In this document: piece by piece, positions 23,824 to 32,129 of the stretch
Position numbering within the stretch: the stretch's first letter is position 1
How the letters are laid out: each line of letters starts with the position of its first letter
Source: Bradyrhizobium sp. WSM1743
Lineage (GTDB): Bacteria > Pseudomonadota > Alphaproteobacteria > Rhizobiales > Xanthobacteraceae
NCBI RefSeq assembly: GCF_000473065.1
Contig: NZ_AXAZ01000016.1
Coordinates: 179-37,500 of the forward strand
Length of the DNA: 37,322 bases
Direction: 5' to 3'
The notes under the pieces: generated by a model
The model's input: only the letters and a program-made list of their open reading frames with translations
Told to the model about the DNA's origin: nothing
Databases searched by the model: none
Position numbers and translations under genes: made by a program

Positions 23824-24996
23824 ATGGCCGAGGCTTACATCGTCGCCGCTGCGCGTACCGCGGGCGGGCGCAAGGGGGGCCGCCTCGCCGGCTGGCATCC
23901 GGCCGATCTCGCCGCGAAGGTGCTGGACGAGTTGGTCGATCGCACCAAGGTCGATCCGGCCCAGGTCGAGGATGTGATCATGGGCTGCGTGATGCAGGTC
24001 GGCGAGCAGTCCAACAACGTCGCCCGCAACGCGGTGATGGCATCAAAGCTGCCGGAGAGCGTGCCGGGCACCTCGATCGACCGCCAGTGCGGCTCCTCGC
24101 AGCAGGCGCTGCACTTCGCCGCGCAAGCGGTGATGTCCGGCTCGATGGACGTGGTGATCGCGGCCGGCGTGGAATCGATGACGCGGGTGCCGATGGGCTT
24201 GTCGTCCCAGCTTCCGGCCAAGAACGGCTTTGGCAATTACAAGAGCCCGGGCATCGAGAAGAAGTATCCGAACATCGTGTTCAGCCAGTTCACCGGCGCG
24301 GAGATGATGGCGGAGCGCTATGGCCTCTCCAAGGATGAGCTCGACGAATACTCCTACAACAGCCATCAGCGTGCGATTGCGGCAACGCAAGCCGGGCACT
24401 TCAAGAAGGAGATCGTGCCGCTCGAGATCACCCGCGCCGACGGCAGCAAGGACACCCACCACATCGACGAAGGCATCCGCTTCGACGTCAGCCTCGACGG
24501 CATCAAGAGCGTCAAGCTGATCGCGGAGAACGGCAAGCTGACCGCGGCCAGCGCCAGCCAGATCTGCGACGGCGCCTCCGGCGTCATGGTGGTGAACGAG
24601 AAGGGCCTGAAGCAGCTCGGCGTCAAGCCGCTCGCCCGTATCCATCACATGACCATGATGGGCGGCGATCCTGTCATCATGCTGGATGCGCCGCTGCACG
24701 CTACCAAGCGCGCGCTGGAGAAGGCCGGCATGAAGATCGGCGACATCGACCTGTTCGAGGTCAACGAGGCTTTTGCCTCGGTGCCCACCGCCTGGCTGAA
24801 GACCACCGGCGCAGATCCGGAGCGACTCAACGTCAACGGCGGCGCCATCGCGCTCGGCCATCCCCTCGGCGGCTCCGGCACCAAGCTGATGACCACGCTG
24901 ATCCACGCCCTGCACCAGCGCGGCAAGCGCTATGGCCTCCAGACCATGTGCGAGGGCGGCGGCATGGCGAATGTGACGATCGTGGAGCGGCTGTAA
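23824..24996 (+). CDS. Acetyl-CoA acyltransferase (thiolase)
   Basis: A 390-residue thiolase, full length. The acyl-binding cysteine is Cys89 in DRQCGSSQQA, the base is His346 in GGAIALGHPLGGSG, and the second cysteine is Cys376 in MCEGGG. It cleaves 3-oxoacyl-CoA with CoA to give acetyl-CoA (or an analogous CoA ester) and the shortened acyl-CoA. The ATG at 23824 has GGGAGAG upstream; an in-frame ATG 15 bases earlier lies before that site. It is divergent from tetR and followed by another CoA ligase. Confidence 0.95.
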   Translation: MAEAYIVAAARTAGGRKGGRLAGWHPADLAAKVLDELVDRTKVDPAQVEDVIMGCVMQVGEQSNNVARNAVMASKLPESVPGTSIDRQCGSSQQALHFAAQAVMSGSMDVVIAAGVESMTRVPMGLSSQLPAKNGFGNYKSPGIEKKYPNIVFSQFTGAEMMAERYGLSKDELDEYSYNSHQRAIAATQAGHFKKEIVPLEITRADGSKDTHHIDEGIRFDVSLDGIKSVKLIAENGKLTAASASQICDGASGVMVVNEKGLKQLGVKPLARIHHMTMMGGDPVIMLDAPLHATKRALEKAGMKIGDIDLFEVNEAFASVPTAWLKTTGADPERLNVNGGAIALGHPLGGSGTKLMTTLIHALHQRGKRYGLQTMCEGGGMANVTIVERL

Positions 24997-25005
24997 CCCC
25001 TCTCT

Positions 25006-25121
25006 CGTGTCCCGGACGCGCTGCAGCGTGAAACGCTGCGGCGCAGAGCCGGGACCCATGCCTCACAGTGGACCCCGGATCTGCAGCGCACCGCTTCGCG
25101 CTGCGCTGCGTCCGGGGAACG
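25006..25121. repeat. Palindromic intergenic repeat, family 1
   Basis: Outer arms CGTGTCCCGGACGCG and CGCTGCGTCCGGGGAACG, centre with AGCCGGGACCC and GGACCCCGGATCT. It fills the gap between the thiolase and ligase genes. Confidence 0.8.
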
Positions 25122-25145
25122 TTTTGCCGGTATTGAATTGGCGCC

Positions 25146-26690
25146 ATGACCCACCCCTCCATCCACGCAAAGACGACGCCCGACAAGATCGCCTACCAGA
25201 TGGCCGGGACCGGCAAGGCGATCACCTATCGCGAGCTCGACGAGCTCTCGAACCAGGGCGCGCATCTTTTCCGCTCGCTCGGCCTGAAGGCCGGCGATCA
25301 CATCGCGCTGTTGATGGAGAACCGCCTCGCCTTCATGGAGCTCTGTTGGGCCGCGCAACGCAGCGGGCTCTATTACACCGCGATCAGCCGTTACCTGAAG
25401 CAGGAGGAGATCGAATACATCATCGCCGATTGCGGCGCCAAGGTCGTCATCACCACGCCAAAATGCGCCGACCAGATCAAGGGCCTGATCAAGGGCACGG
25501 CAGGCGAGCCGATCTTCTACATGATGGACGAGCCACTGCCCGGCTTCCGTTCCTACGACCAGGAAGCGGGCGCGCAGCCGACCACGCCGATCGCCAACGA
25601 GGTTGCCGGCTACGACATGCTGTATTCCTCCGGCACCACTGGCCGGCCCAAGGGCATCAAGAAAGCCTTCGAGGGTAACAGGATTGACGTGCCGAACGCC
25701 TTCCTGCGCGTGCTCTGCGCCGACATGTGCGGCATGAACGCGGAGAGCATCTATCTGTCGCCGGCGCCGCTGTATCACGCGGCTCCCTTGCGCTTCAACA
25801 TGATGGCGATCGTGCTCGGCGGCACCTCCATCATCATGGAGCACTTTGACGCCGAAGAATTCTTGAGGCTGGTCGAGAAATACAAGGTGACGCAATCGCA
25901 GCTGGTGCCGACCATGTTCGTGCGCATGCTGAAGCTGCCGGACGATGTGCGCACCAAGTACAACGTTTCCACATTGAAGGGAGCGATCCACGCTGCCGCA
26001 CCCTGCCCCATCGACGTCAAGGCAAAGATGATCGAATGGTGGGGACCGATCCTGATCGAGTATTATGCTGGCTCGGAAGGCAACGGCGTCACCGTCTGCA
26101 ACTCGCAGCAATGGCTGGACCACCGCGGCAGCGTCGGCCGCGCCGTGGTCGGCAAGATCAAGATTCTGGACGAGAACGACGAGGAGCAGCCGGTTGGCGA
26201 GATCGGCACGGTCTATTTCGCCGACGCGCCCGCGTTCACCTATCACAACGACCCCGAGAAGACGAAGAAGGCCTACAACGCCAAGGGATGGTCGACGCTC
26301 GGCGATGTCGGCTATCTCGACAAGGACGGCTTCCTCTATCTCACCGACCGCAAGTCCTACATGATCATCTCCGGCGGGGTGAACATCTATCCGCAGGAGA
26401 CCGAGGACGTGCTGATCACCCACCCCGAGGTCGCCGACGTCGCCGTGTTCGGCGTGCCGAACGAGGAGATGGGCGAAGAGGTCAAGGCGGTGGTGCAGCC
26501 GCACGACATGAGCCGCGCCGGCAAGGCACTCGAGGCCGATTTGATCGCCTATTGCAAGGGTCGCCTCTCCGCCATCAAGTGCCCGCGCTCGATCGATTTC
26601 GAAGCCGAACTGCCGCGCACGCCGACCGGCAAGCTGGTGAAGCGGCATTTGCGCGACAGGTATTGGCCGAAGACGGCGGCGAAGATTTAA
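25146..26690 (+). CDS. Acyl-CoA synthetase
   Basis: A 514-residue AMP-forming ligase. Motifs: LYSSGTTGRPKGIKK, YYAGSEGNG, GDVGYLDKDGFLYLTDR, IISGGVNIYPQETED and PTGKLVKRHLRDRYW at the C-terminus with the catalytic lysine. The branch resembles bacterial FadD-like and bile- or steroid-type acyl-CoA synthetases. It activates a carboxylic acid for the adjacent beta-oxidation enzymes. It lies downstream of the thiolase on the same strand, with a family 1 repeat between them. Confidence 0.92.
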   Translation: MTHPSIHAKTTPDKIAYQMAGTGKAITYRELDELSNQGAHLFRSLGLKAGDHIALLMENRLAFMELCWAAQRSGLYYTAISRYLKQEEIEYIIADCGAKVVITTPKCADQIKGLIKGTAGEPIFYMMDEPLPGFRSYDQEAGAQPTTPIANEVAGYDMLYSSGTTGRPKGIKKAFEGNRIDVPNAFLRVLCADMCGMNAESIYLSPAPLYHAAPLRFNMMAIVLGGTSIIMEHFDAEEFLRLVEKYKVTQSQLVPTMFVRMLKLPDDVRTKYNVSTLKGAIHAAAPCPIDVKAKMIEWWGPILIEYYAGSEGNGVTVCNSQQWLDHRGSVGRAVVGKIKILDENDEEQPVGEIGTVYFADAPAFTYHNDPEKTKKAYNAKGWSTLGDVGYLDKDGFLYLTDRKSYMIISGGVNIYPQETEDVLITHPEVADVAVFGVPNEEMGEEVKAVVQPHDMSRAGKALEADLIAYCKGRLSAIKCPRSIDFEAELPRTPTGKLVKRHLRDRYWPKTAAKI

Positions 26691-26700
26691 CGGAAAGTCT

Positions 26701-26830
26701 CGTGTCCTAGACGCGGCGCAGCGTCCTTCACGGTGCGCCGCAGAGCCGGGACCCAGAGCGACTTTCGTGGCACTGGTGGGCCCCGGCTCTGCAGCGCGTC
26801 ACTACGTGCCGCACTGGGTCCGGGGCACGA
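26701..26830. repeat. Palindromic intergenic repeat, family 1
   Basis: Outer arms CGTGTCCTAGACGCGG and a right end with GGGTCCGGGGCACG; inner arms AGCCGGGACCC and GGGCCCCGGCT. A divergent copy that fills the space between the convergent ligase and ogt genes. Confidence 0.75.
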
Positions 26831-26849
26831 AACCTCGCATGAGGTATCC

Positions 26850-27392
26850 TCAATCGAACAAGCTCGGCGTATGGTTCACGAGCGCGCCTTCGATCTCGAG
26901 CATCTTCAGCTTCGTCACCACGCCGCCATTGGCCGAGAAGCCGCCGGGCTTGTTGCCGGCAGCCAGCACACGATGGCAGGGCACGACGATCGGGCACGGG
27001 TTGCGGCCGAGCGCCTGGCCGACGTCGCGCGACAGCTGGACGCCGCCGAGCTGCTTGGCGATGTCGCCATAGGTGATGGTCCTACCCGGCGGGACGGCGC
27101 GGGCGATGTCGTAGACGCTGCGGTTGAATTCGGGCACGCCGTCGAGGTCGAGCGGGATGTCGGTGAGATCATCCGGCTCGCCCGCGAGCAGCTTTGTCAT
27201 GCGGTCGATCGCCTGCTGCACCTCGGCGGTCGGCTCGGCTTCACTGGCATCAGCGTGGCGCTGATGGATGCGGGTGCGGATCTTCTGCTCGCCACCCATC
27301 GGCAATTGCGTGCCGTTGATGCCGCGCGGGCCCCAGGCGATGGCGCACAGGCCGATCCGGGTATCGAACAGGGCAAAATGCTGGTCGGTCAT
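26850..27392 (-). CDS. ogt: Methylated-DNA--protein-cysteine methyltransferase
   Basis: A 180-residue O6-alkylguanine-DNA alkyltransferase. The C-terminal domain carries PGRTITYGDIAKQLGG and the active-site motif VVPCHRV with acceptor Cys139, followed by GNKPGGFSANGGVVTKLKMLEIEGA. The N-terminal 90 residues are the usual variable half. It removes O6-alkyl groups from guanine stoichiometrically. There is no Ada-type regulator domain. The start at 27392 (MTDQHFA) gives typical Ogt length; the frame upstream is unrelated. Confidence 0.95.
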   Translation of the reverse strand: MTDQHFALFDTRIGLCAIAWGPRGINGTQLPMGGEQKIRTRIHQRHADASEAEPTAEVQQAIDRMTKLLAGEPDDLTDIPLDLDGVPEFNRSVYDIARAVPPGRTITYGDIAKQLGGVQLSRDVGQALGRNPCPIVVPCHRVLAAGNKPGGFSANGGVVTKLKMLEIEGALVNHTPSLFD

Positions 27393-27525
27393 GGCTAGGT
27401 TCCTGGCTTGCTTCCGTTGCAGGCCCCCAGTTTGATTTCCTGCCAAATCTAGGCTTGGAAATAGTTGCGATCCACCCGGTTTCCGGGAATCTTGCACAGG
27501 AGTTCCAATTCCTCGCGAGCCCTGA

Positions 27526-28344
27526 ATGCAAAGCCTGCACGTCAACGGATACGACATGCCCTATCTCGACGTGGGCGAAGACAAAGGCCGCGCGCCTTTA
27601 GTGTGCGTGCACGGCTCGCTCAACGATTTCCGCGTCTGGGGCTGCGTGCTCGGGCCGCTGACGCAGCGGCACCGGGTGATCGCCGTCAGCCTGCGGCACT
27701 TCTTCCCAGATCGTTGGGATGGCCTCGGTGACACCTATTCGATCGCCCAGCACGTCCAAGACGTCATCGCCTTCATCGAGAAGCTCGACCTCGGCCTTGT
27801 CGATCTGATGGGCCATTCCCGCGGCGGGCACATCTGTTTTCGCGTCGCTCAGCAGCGCCCCGATCTGCTGCGGCGGCTCGTCCTCGCGGAGCCCGGCGGC
27901 GAGCTCGATGCGAGCCTTGATCCGGATTACGTCGGCGGCCCCTCGCCTCTGCTGGCGCGCTTCACGGCTTCCGCAGAGAAGATCGCAGCCGGCGATATCG
28001 ACGGCGGCCTTGCCGTCTTTGTCGACACGCTGGAAGGCGCCGGCACCTGGCCGCGGCTGCCGGCGATAGTGAAGCAGAATCTGCGCGACAACGCCATGAC
28101 GCTGATCGGCCAGGTCCGCGACAACCGCCCGCCGTTCTCGAAGGCCGATGCGGAGTCCATCAAAATGCCGACGTTGTTCGTCCTGGGCGCGCGGACCAAG
28201 GGCCTCTTGCCGAAGGTGCTGCATGCGCTGGCCGCGCATGTGCCCTACTCCAAGACGGCAATCATCCCGAACGCGACGCACCCGATGTTCGAGCAGGCGC
28301 CGCAGAAATATTCCGAAGTGGTGCTGGATTTTCTGGCGAGCTGA
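27526..28344 (+). CDS. Alpha/beta hydrolase (tandem copy 1)
   Basis: A 272-residue alpha/beta hydrolase: oxyanion HG in VCVHGSLNDFRVW, nucleophile Ser98 in MGHSRGGH, and catalytic His252 in NATHPMFEQAP. The motifs match the epoxide-hydrolase/esterase-like branch with a lid insert at about 130-200. No signal peptide. It is divergent from ogt with 133 bases between. The paralogue follows after 3 bases, so the two are one transcript. The substrate is unknown. Confidence 0.9.
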   Translation: MQSLHVNGYDMPYLDVGEDKGRAPLVCVHGSLNDFRVWGCVLGPLTQRHRVIAVSLRHFFPDRWDGLGDTYSIAQHVQDVIAFIEKLDLGLVDLMGHSRGGHICFRVAQQRPDLLRRLVLAEPGGELDASLDPDYVGGPSPLLARFTASAEKIAAGDIDGGLAVFVDTLEGAGTWPRLPAIVKQNLRDNAMTLIGQVRDNRPPFSKADAESIKMPTLFVLGARTKGLLPKVLHALAAHVPYSKTAIIPNATHPMFEQAPQKYSEVVLDFLAS

Positions 28345-28347
28345 CCA

Positions 28348-29160
28348 ATGCAGAGCTTTCGTGTCAACGGTTACGACATGGCCTATCTCGAAGTGGGAAG
28401 CGGCCCGCCGCTGGTCTGCGTGCACGGCACGCTCGGTGACTTCCGCACCTGGTATGCGGTGCTCGGACCGCTGTCGAAGGCGCATCGGGTGATCTCGGTC
28501 AGCTTGCGGCACTTCTTTCCCGAGCATTGGGACGCCGTCGGCGACGACTACAAGATGGCGCAGCATGTCGCGGATACGATCGCCTTCATCGAGCAGGTCA
28601 AGCCCGGACCGGTCGACCTGATGGGCCATTCACGCGGCGGACACGTTGCATTCCGCGTCGCGCAGGCGCGGCCTGATCTGTTGCGGAAACTGGTGCTGGC
28701 CGAGCCCGGCGGCGATCTCGACCCATCCCTGCCGGTGCCTGAAGGCACGCCCGCGTATCCGTCACTCGCGGCGCGCACGGTGCGCTCGGTTGAAATGATT
28801 CGCGCCGGCGACATCGAGGGCGCGCTGCAGAACTTCTACGAAGGCATCGAGGGCGACGGCTCCTGGCGGCGCGTGCCGGCGGCGGCCAAGCAGCAACTCC
28901 GCGACAACGCACTCACCTTCCTCGGCCAGATCAACGAGCAGCGCAGGCCCTACACGCTCAGCGATGCGCAGGCAATCAGGACGCCGACACTGCTGATCGG
29001 CGGCGGCGCGACGACCGGCAGCCTGTCGATGATGTGGCGCGTACTGGCCGCCCACATCGCGGGAGCCCAGGCGGCGGTGATCGCCAATGCCGGCCACTGG
29101 ATGTTCGAGCAGGCGCCGCTGGAGTTCGGCGAGGTGGTGAGCAGGTTTCTGGCGGAGTGA
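28348..29160 (+). CDS. Alpha/beta hydrolase (tandem copy 2)
   Basis: A 270-residue paralogue of the preceding gene, aligning along the whole length (VNGYDMAYLEVG, VSLRHFFPEHWD, LMGHSRGGH with nucleophile Ser95, His250 in NAGHWMFEQAP). By eye about 60% of residues are shared. The lid region (residues 125-200) differs most, which suggests a changed substrate pocket. It starts 3 bases after the stop of copy 1, so it is probably co-translated. Confidence 0.9.
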   Translation: MQSFRVNGYDMAYLEVGSGPPLVCVHGTLGDFRTWYAVLGPLSKAHRVISVSLRHFFPEHWDAVGDDYKMAQHVADTIAFIEQVKPGPVDLMGHSRGGHVAFRVAQARPDLLRKLVLAEPGGDLDPSLPVPEGTPAYPSLAARTVRSVEMIRAGDIEGALQNFYEGIEGDGSWRRVPAAAKQQLRDNALTFLGQINEQRRPYTLSDAQAIRTPTLLIGGGATTGSLSMMWRVLAAHIAGAQAAVIANAGHWMFEQAPLEFGEVVSRFLAE

Positions 29161-29164
29161 GGCT

Positions 29165-29189
29165 GCCCTCTCCCGCAAGGGGAGAGGGC
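29165..29189. terminator. Palindromic hairpin between convergent genes
   Basis: GCCCTCTCCC (29165-29174) pairs with GGGAGAGGGC (29180-29189) over a loop of GCAAG. It lies between two convergent genes and may terminate both; there is no T-run. The same short element is widespread in related genomes, so it could also be a repeat. Confidence 0.55.
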
Positions 29190-29197
29190 ACAGAAAC

Positions 29198-29655
29198 TCA
29201 CACCTTCCACACGCCGACCGGCATCTTGATGGTCGCGTTCAGCCTGTTCCACACGTTGATCGTCGCGATTGCGAGGATCAGGGTTGCGAGTTCGCGCTCG
29301 TCGAAATGCTTGGCGGCCTCGTTCCAGATCGTATCAGACACGGGGTCCTCACGATCGGCGAGGCGCGTGGCGGCCTCGGTCAAGGCCAGCGCTGCGCGCT
29401 CGGCGTCGGTGAAATAGGGCGCATCGCGCCAGGCGGACACGGCGAACAGGCGCTCGTCGGTCTCGCCCAGCTTGCGGGCGACCTTGGGATGCATGTCGAC
29501 ACAGACGCTGCAGCCATTGATCTGGCTGGCGCGCAGGTGCACCAGTTCCAGGAGCTTTTCCGGCAGACCCTGCTTTGTCAGGTTGCCAGGGACTGAAGGA
29601 CATTCATGGCCTCGGGCAGGACCATGACGGGGTGATTCATGCGGGCGTGCATCAT
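29198..29655 (-). pseudogene. Carboxymuconolactone decarboxylase/AhpD-like gene with a frameshift
   Basis: Read in two frames, this is one CMD-family gene. The first 25 residues (MMHARMNHPVMVLPEAMNVL and then QSLAT) stop at 29578. The continuation in the next frame gives LTKQGLPEKLLELVHLRASQ, then INGCSVCVDMHPKVARKLGE with the CxxC and His motif of AhpD-like proteins, and runs to 29198. A single missing base near 29580 (before CTGACAAAG) accounts for it; 458 bases are present where 459 would give 152 residues. GGAG precedes the start at 29655. It is divergent from an ECF41-type sigma gene, whose usual partner is a protein of this class. The shift may be a real mutation or a sequencing error. 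Confidence 0.8.
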
Positions 29656-29688
29656 TTTCGTCTCCATCGGTCGAATTTCGAAGGTTCC

Positions 29689-29715
29689 GGTCACATCGGT
29701 CGGATTAGCTTCGTC
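29689..29715 (+). promoter_or_regulatory. ECF41-type promoter for the sigma gene
   Basis: GGTCACA (29689-29695), 16 bases, CGTC (29712-29715). The described ECF41 target motif is TGTCACA-N16-CGTC, so the match is 10 of 11 with exact spacing. Placed 36 bases before the sigma gene start, it suggests autoregulation. Confidence 0.7.
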
Positions 29716-29723
29716 ATGGGCAT

Positions 29724-29750
29724 GACGGATCGCGACGAGGGAATGTGACC
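29724..29750 (-). promoter_or_regulatory. ECF41-type promoter for the CMD-like gene
   Basis: On the minus strand, GGTCACA (29744-29750), 16 bases, CGTC (29724-29727). It has the same sequence and spacing as the plus-strand copy and points toward it. The start codon of the frameshifted partner gene lies about 70 bases downstream. Confidence 0.7.
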
Positions 29751-29751
29751 G

Positions 29752-30609
29752 ATGACCGAACAAAATTTTCTCACCGAACAGTTCGAGGCGAGCAGGGACC
29801 ATTTGCGCGCGATCGCCTACCGGATGCTGGGGTCCCGCGCCGAGGTTGACGATGCCGTGCAGGAGGCGTGGCTGCGGGTCAGCCGCTACGACATGTCGGA
29901 TGTTGCGAATTTGCGCGGCTGGCTCACGACCGTGGTCGCACGCATCTGCCTCGACATGCTGCGCGCCCGAAAGTCGCGCCGGGAGGATCCGATGGGCCCG
30001 CACGTGCCAGAGCCGGTCGACGACACGCGGGAGCGCGAGGCCGAGATGGCCGATTCCGTCGGCGCGGCGCTACTGGTCGTGCTGGAGACATTGCAGCCGG
30101 CGGAGCGGCTTGCCTTCGTGCTGCACGACATGTTTGCCGTGCCGTTCGAGGAGATCGCGCCGATCGTCGGCCGCTCCGTCGATGCCTCGCGCCAGCTGGC
30201 GAGCCGCGCGCGTCGGCGCGTGCAGGGCGCGCCGGTGCCCGCATCGGATCTGTCGCACCAGCGCGGAATCGTCGATGCATTTCTCAAAGCGTCGCGCGAA
30301 GGCGATTTCGAGGGCCTGCTCGCCGTGCTCGATCCCGACGTCGTATTCCGCGCCGACCAGGCCGCGGTGCGGCTCGGCTCGCTGGCCGAGATCCGCGGCG
30401 CCGACGCGGTCGCGCAGACCTTCAAGGGCCGCGCCCAGGCCGCCCGGGCCGCGCTGGTCGATGGCGAGATGGGTGTTGCCGTCGTCCTCGGCGGACAGCT
30501 GCGCATTGCACTGCGCGTGACATTCGAGGGCGAGCGGATCGCGGGAATCGAGGCGGTGGCCGATGCGGAAGAAATCACCGCGATGGAGGTGGAGGTGCTG
30601 GAGGGCTAG
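29752..30609 (+). CDS. ECF sigma factor, ECF41 type with SnoaL-like tail
   Basis: A 285-residue sigma factor. Region 2 covers residues about 12-80 (AYRMLGSRAEVDDAVQEAWLR, then WLTTVVARICLDMLRARKSRR) and region 4 about 115-165 (LQPAERLAFVLHDMFAVPFEEIA, SRQLASRARRRV). The last 110 residues (DLSHQRGIVDAFLKASREGDFEGLLAVLDPDVVFRAD) form the SnoaL-like C-terminal extension that defines ECF41. In ECF41 that tail controls activity in place of an anti-sigma factor. The neighbouring CMD-like gene and the matching promoters fit the known arrangement. Confidence 0.93.
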   Translation: MTEQNFLTEQFEASRDHLRAIAYRMLGSRAEVDDAVQEAWLRVSRYDMSDVANLRGWLTTVVARICLDMLRARKSRREDPMGPHVPEPVDDTREREAEMADSVGAALLVVLETLQPAERLAFVLHDMFAVPFEEIAPIVGRSVDASRQLASRARRRVQGAPVPASDLSHQRGIVDAFLKASREGDFEGLLAVLDPDVVFRADQAAVRLGSLAEIRGADAVAQTFKGRAQAARAALVDGEMGVAVVLGGQLRIALRVTFEGERIAGIEAVADAEEITAMEVEVLEG

Positions 30610-30695
30610 GCCGGCGTGGCATCGTGCCGTTGCGGGTGCTAGGCTTTCCGCACAATCGTGCGGTGCCCGCGCGCAAGATGCAAAAGGACGAAGTC

Positions 30696-31952
30696 ATGAC
30701 CTTCCGCTTCATTCCCCTGCTCGGTGTGTCGCTGCTCGGCCTCGCCGCCGGTGTCACGTCCGCGCTCGCGGCCGCCGACGAGAAGCTGAAGTCCGCCGCC
30801 GAACAGGAGAAGGCGCCGCTGATCGAGACCTTGCGCGACATGGTGATGATCGAGAGCGGCAGCAGCGACGTCGAGGGGCTGAAGAGGATGGCCGACTTCA
30901 CCGAAGGACGCCTCAGGGCGCTCGGCGCCGCCACGGAGCGGCGCAAGACTACGGCAGGCGCCGGCGCCGACATGGTGATCGCGACGTTCAAGGGCACGGG
31001 CACGCGGAAGCTGATGCTGATCGCGCATATGGACACGGTCTATCAGCGCGCTGTCCTTGCAAGCGAGCCGTACCGCGTCGACGGCAACCGCATCTATGGC
31101 CCCGGCATCGCCGACGACAAGGGCGGCATCGCTGTGGTCCTGCATGCGCTCAAGATGTTGAAGGATGCCGGCTGGCAGGACTATGCCAGGCTCACCGTGG
31201 CGTTCAATCCCGACGAGGAAGTGGGATCGATAGGGTCGGGCGAGATCATCGCGGAGCTCGCCGACCAGCACGACGTCGTGCTCTCCTGCGAGCCGACGGC
31301 GGCCTCGCCCCCGGCGAAGAACGACTCGCTGCTGCTGGGCGCCAGCGGCACTGCGACCGGCATCATGAAGGTGAAGGGTCGCGCGGCGCATGCCGGCGCG
31401 GCACCCGATCGCGGCCGCAACGCGCTGATCGAGCTCTCGCACCAGTTGCTGCAGACGCAGGACATCGCCAAGTCGATCCCGGGCACTCAGCTCAACTGGA
31501 CGACGGCGAAGGCCGGCACGGTGCGCAATCAGATTCCGGAAGATGCCGAGGCCGGCGCCGACATCCGTCTCACCCTTCCCGACGGCATCGCCAAGCTGCA
31601 GGCGGCGCTGGACGAGAAGATCAAGAACCGCCTCGTACCCGACACCGAGACGACCGTGAAGATCGTGGCGGGGCGCCCGCCCTTCGTCGCCAGTGAGCGC
31701 GGCCGCGCGCTGGCCGAGATGGGGCAGGCGATCTATGCCGAGATCGACCGCAAGCTCGACATCACCGAGATCACCGGCGGCGCCACTGATGCGGGCTATG
31801 CCAACCGCAGCGGCAAGGCGGTTGTGGTCGAGAGCTTTGGCCTTGCCGGCTTCGGCTATCACGCCCGGGACGAGTTCATCGACACCAATTCGATCGTGCC
31901 GCGGCTCTATCTGATGAGCCGGATGCTGATCGAACAGGGGAAGAAGAAGTAG
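30696..31952 (+). CDS. Exported M20-family metallopeptidase (glutamate carboxypeptidase-like)
   Basis: A 418-residue zinc peptidase with a Sec signal peptide (FIPLLGVSLLGLAAGVTSALA, cleavage likely after ALA at residue 25). The metal and catalytic residues fit M20: His111 and Asp113 in IAHMDTVY, Asp140 in GPGIADDKGG, and Glu174-Glu175 in FNPDEEVGS. The family resembles CPG2-like carboxypeptidases and dipeptidases. It hydrolyses C-terminal residues, typically glutamate or similar, in the periplasm. The start at 30696 has AAGGA upstream. It lies downstream of the sigma gene but the 86-base gap does not show whether they are co-transcribed. Confidence 0.9.
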   Translation: MTFRFIPLLGVSLLGLAAGVTSALAAADEKLKSAAEQEKAPLIETLRDMVMIESGSSDVEGLKRMADFTEGRLRALGAATERRKTTAGAGADMVIATFKGTGTRKLMLIAHMDTVYQRAVLASEPYRVDGNRIYGPGIADDKGGIAVVLHALKMLKDAGWQDYARLTVAFNPDEEVGSIGSGEIIAELADQHDVVLSCEPTAASPPAKNDSLLLGASGTATGIMKVKGRAAHAGAAPDRGRNALIELSHQLLQTQDIAKSIPGTQLNWTTAKAGTVRNQIPEDAEAGADIRLTLPDGIAKLQAALDEKIKNRLVPDTETTVKIVAGRPPFVASERGRALAEMGQAIYAEIDRKLDITEITGGATDAGYANRSGKAVVVESFGLAGFGYHARDEFIDTNSIVPRLYLMSRMLIEQGKKK

Positions 31953-32060
31953 GCGCGGAGCGTCGCTGGGTCTTTTTCTCGAAAACAACCCCATGCACAG
32001 TAGCCGGCCCCAGCAATATCAATAGCTTAGTGGATCCGAAAAATGGGTTCGGAGAGGCGC

Positions 32061-32089
32061 TTGACGACGTCGGCTGCTGGGCCTAACTT
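32061..32089 (+). promoter_or_regulatory. Sigma-70-like promoter of the GntR gene
   Basis: TTGACG (32061-32066), 17 bases, TAACTT (32084-32089). Both boxes are near consensus at the ideal spacing, and transcription would start inside or next to the palindromic operator that follows. Confidence 0.6.
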
Positions 32090-32090
32090 C

Positions 32091-32110
32091 GAATACGGAA
32101 TTCCGTATTC
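32091..32110. promoter_or_regulatory. Perfect 20-bp palindromic operator
   Basis: GAATACGGAATTCCGTATTC is a perfect palindrome of 20 bases. It lies directly after a -10 box and 19 bases before the GTG start of the GntR gene, the position expected for an autoregulatory site. Confidence 0.75.
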
Positions 32111-32129
32111 CACCTTAGGAGCCGCCGAC

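Noticed and set aside
24930..26648. Long minus-strand frame opposite the acyl-CoA synthetase
   Set aside because: The opposite strand encodes a full synthetase with all motifs; the antisense product has no recognisable motif.
29868..31952. A 694-codon frame that would fuse a sigma-gene shadow to the M20 peptidase
   Set aside because: The N-terminal part is out of frame with the sigma gene. The peptidase has its own signal peptide and ribosome binding site at 30696.
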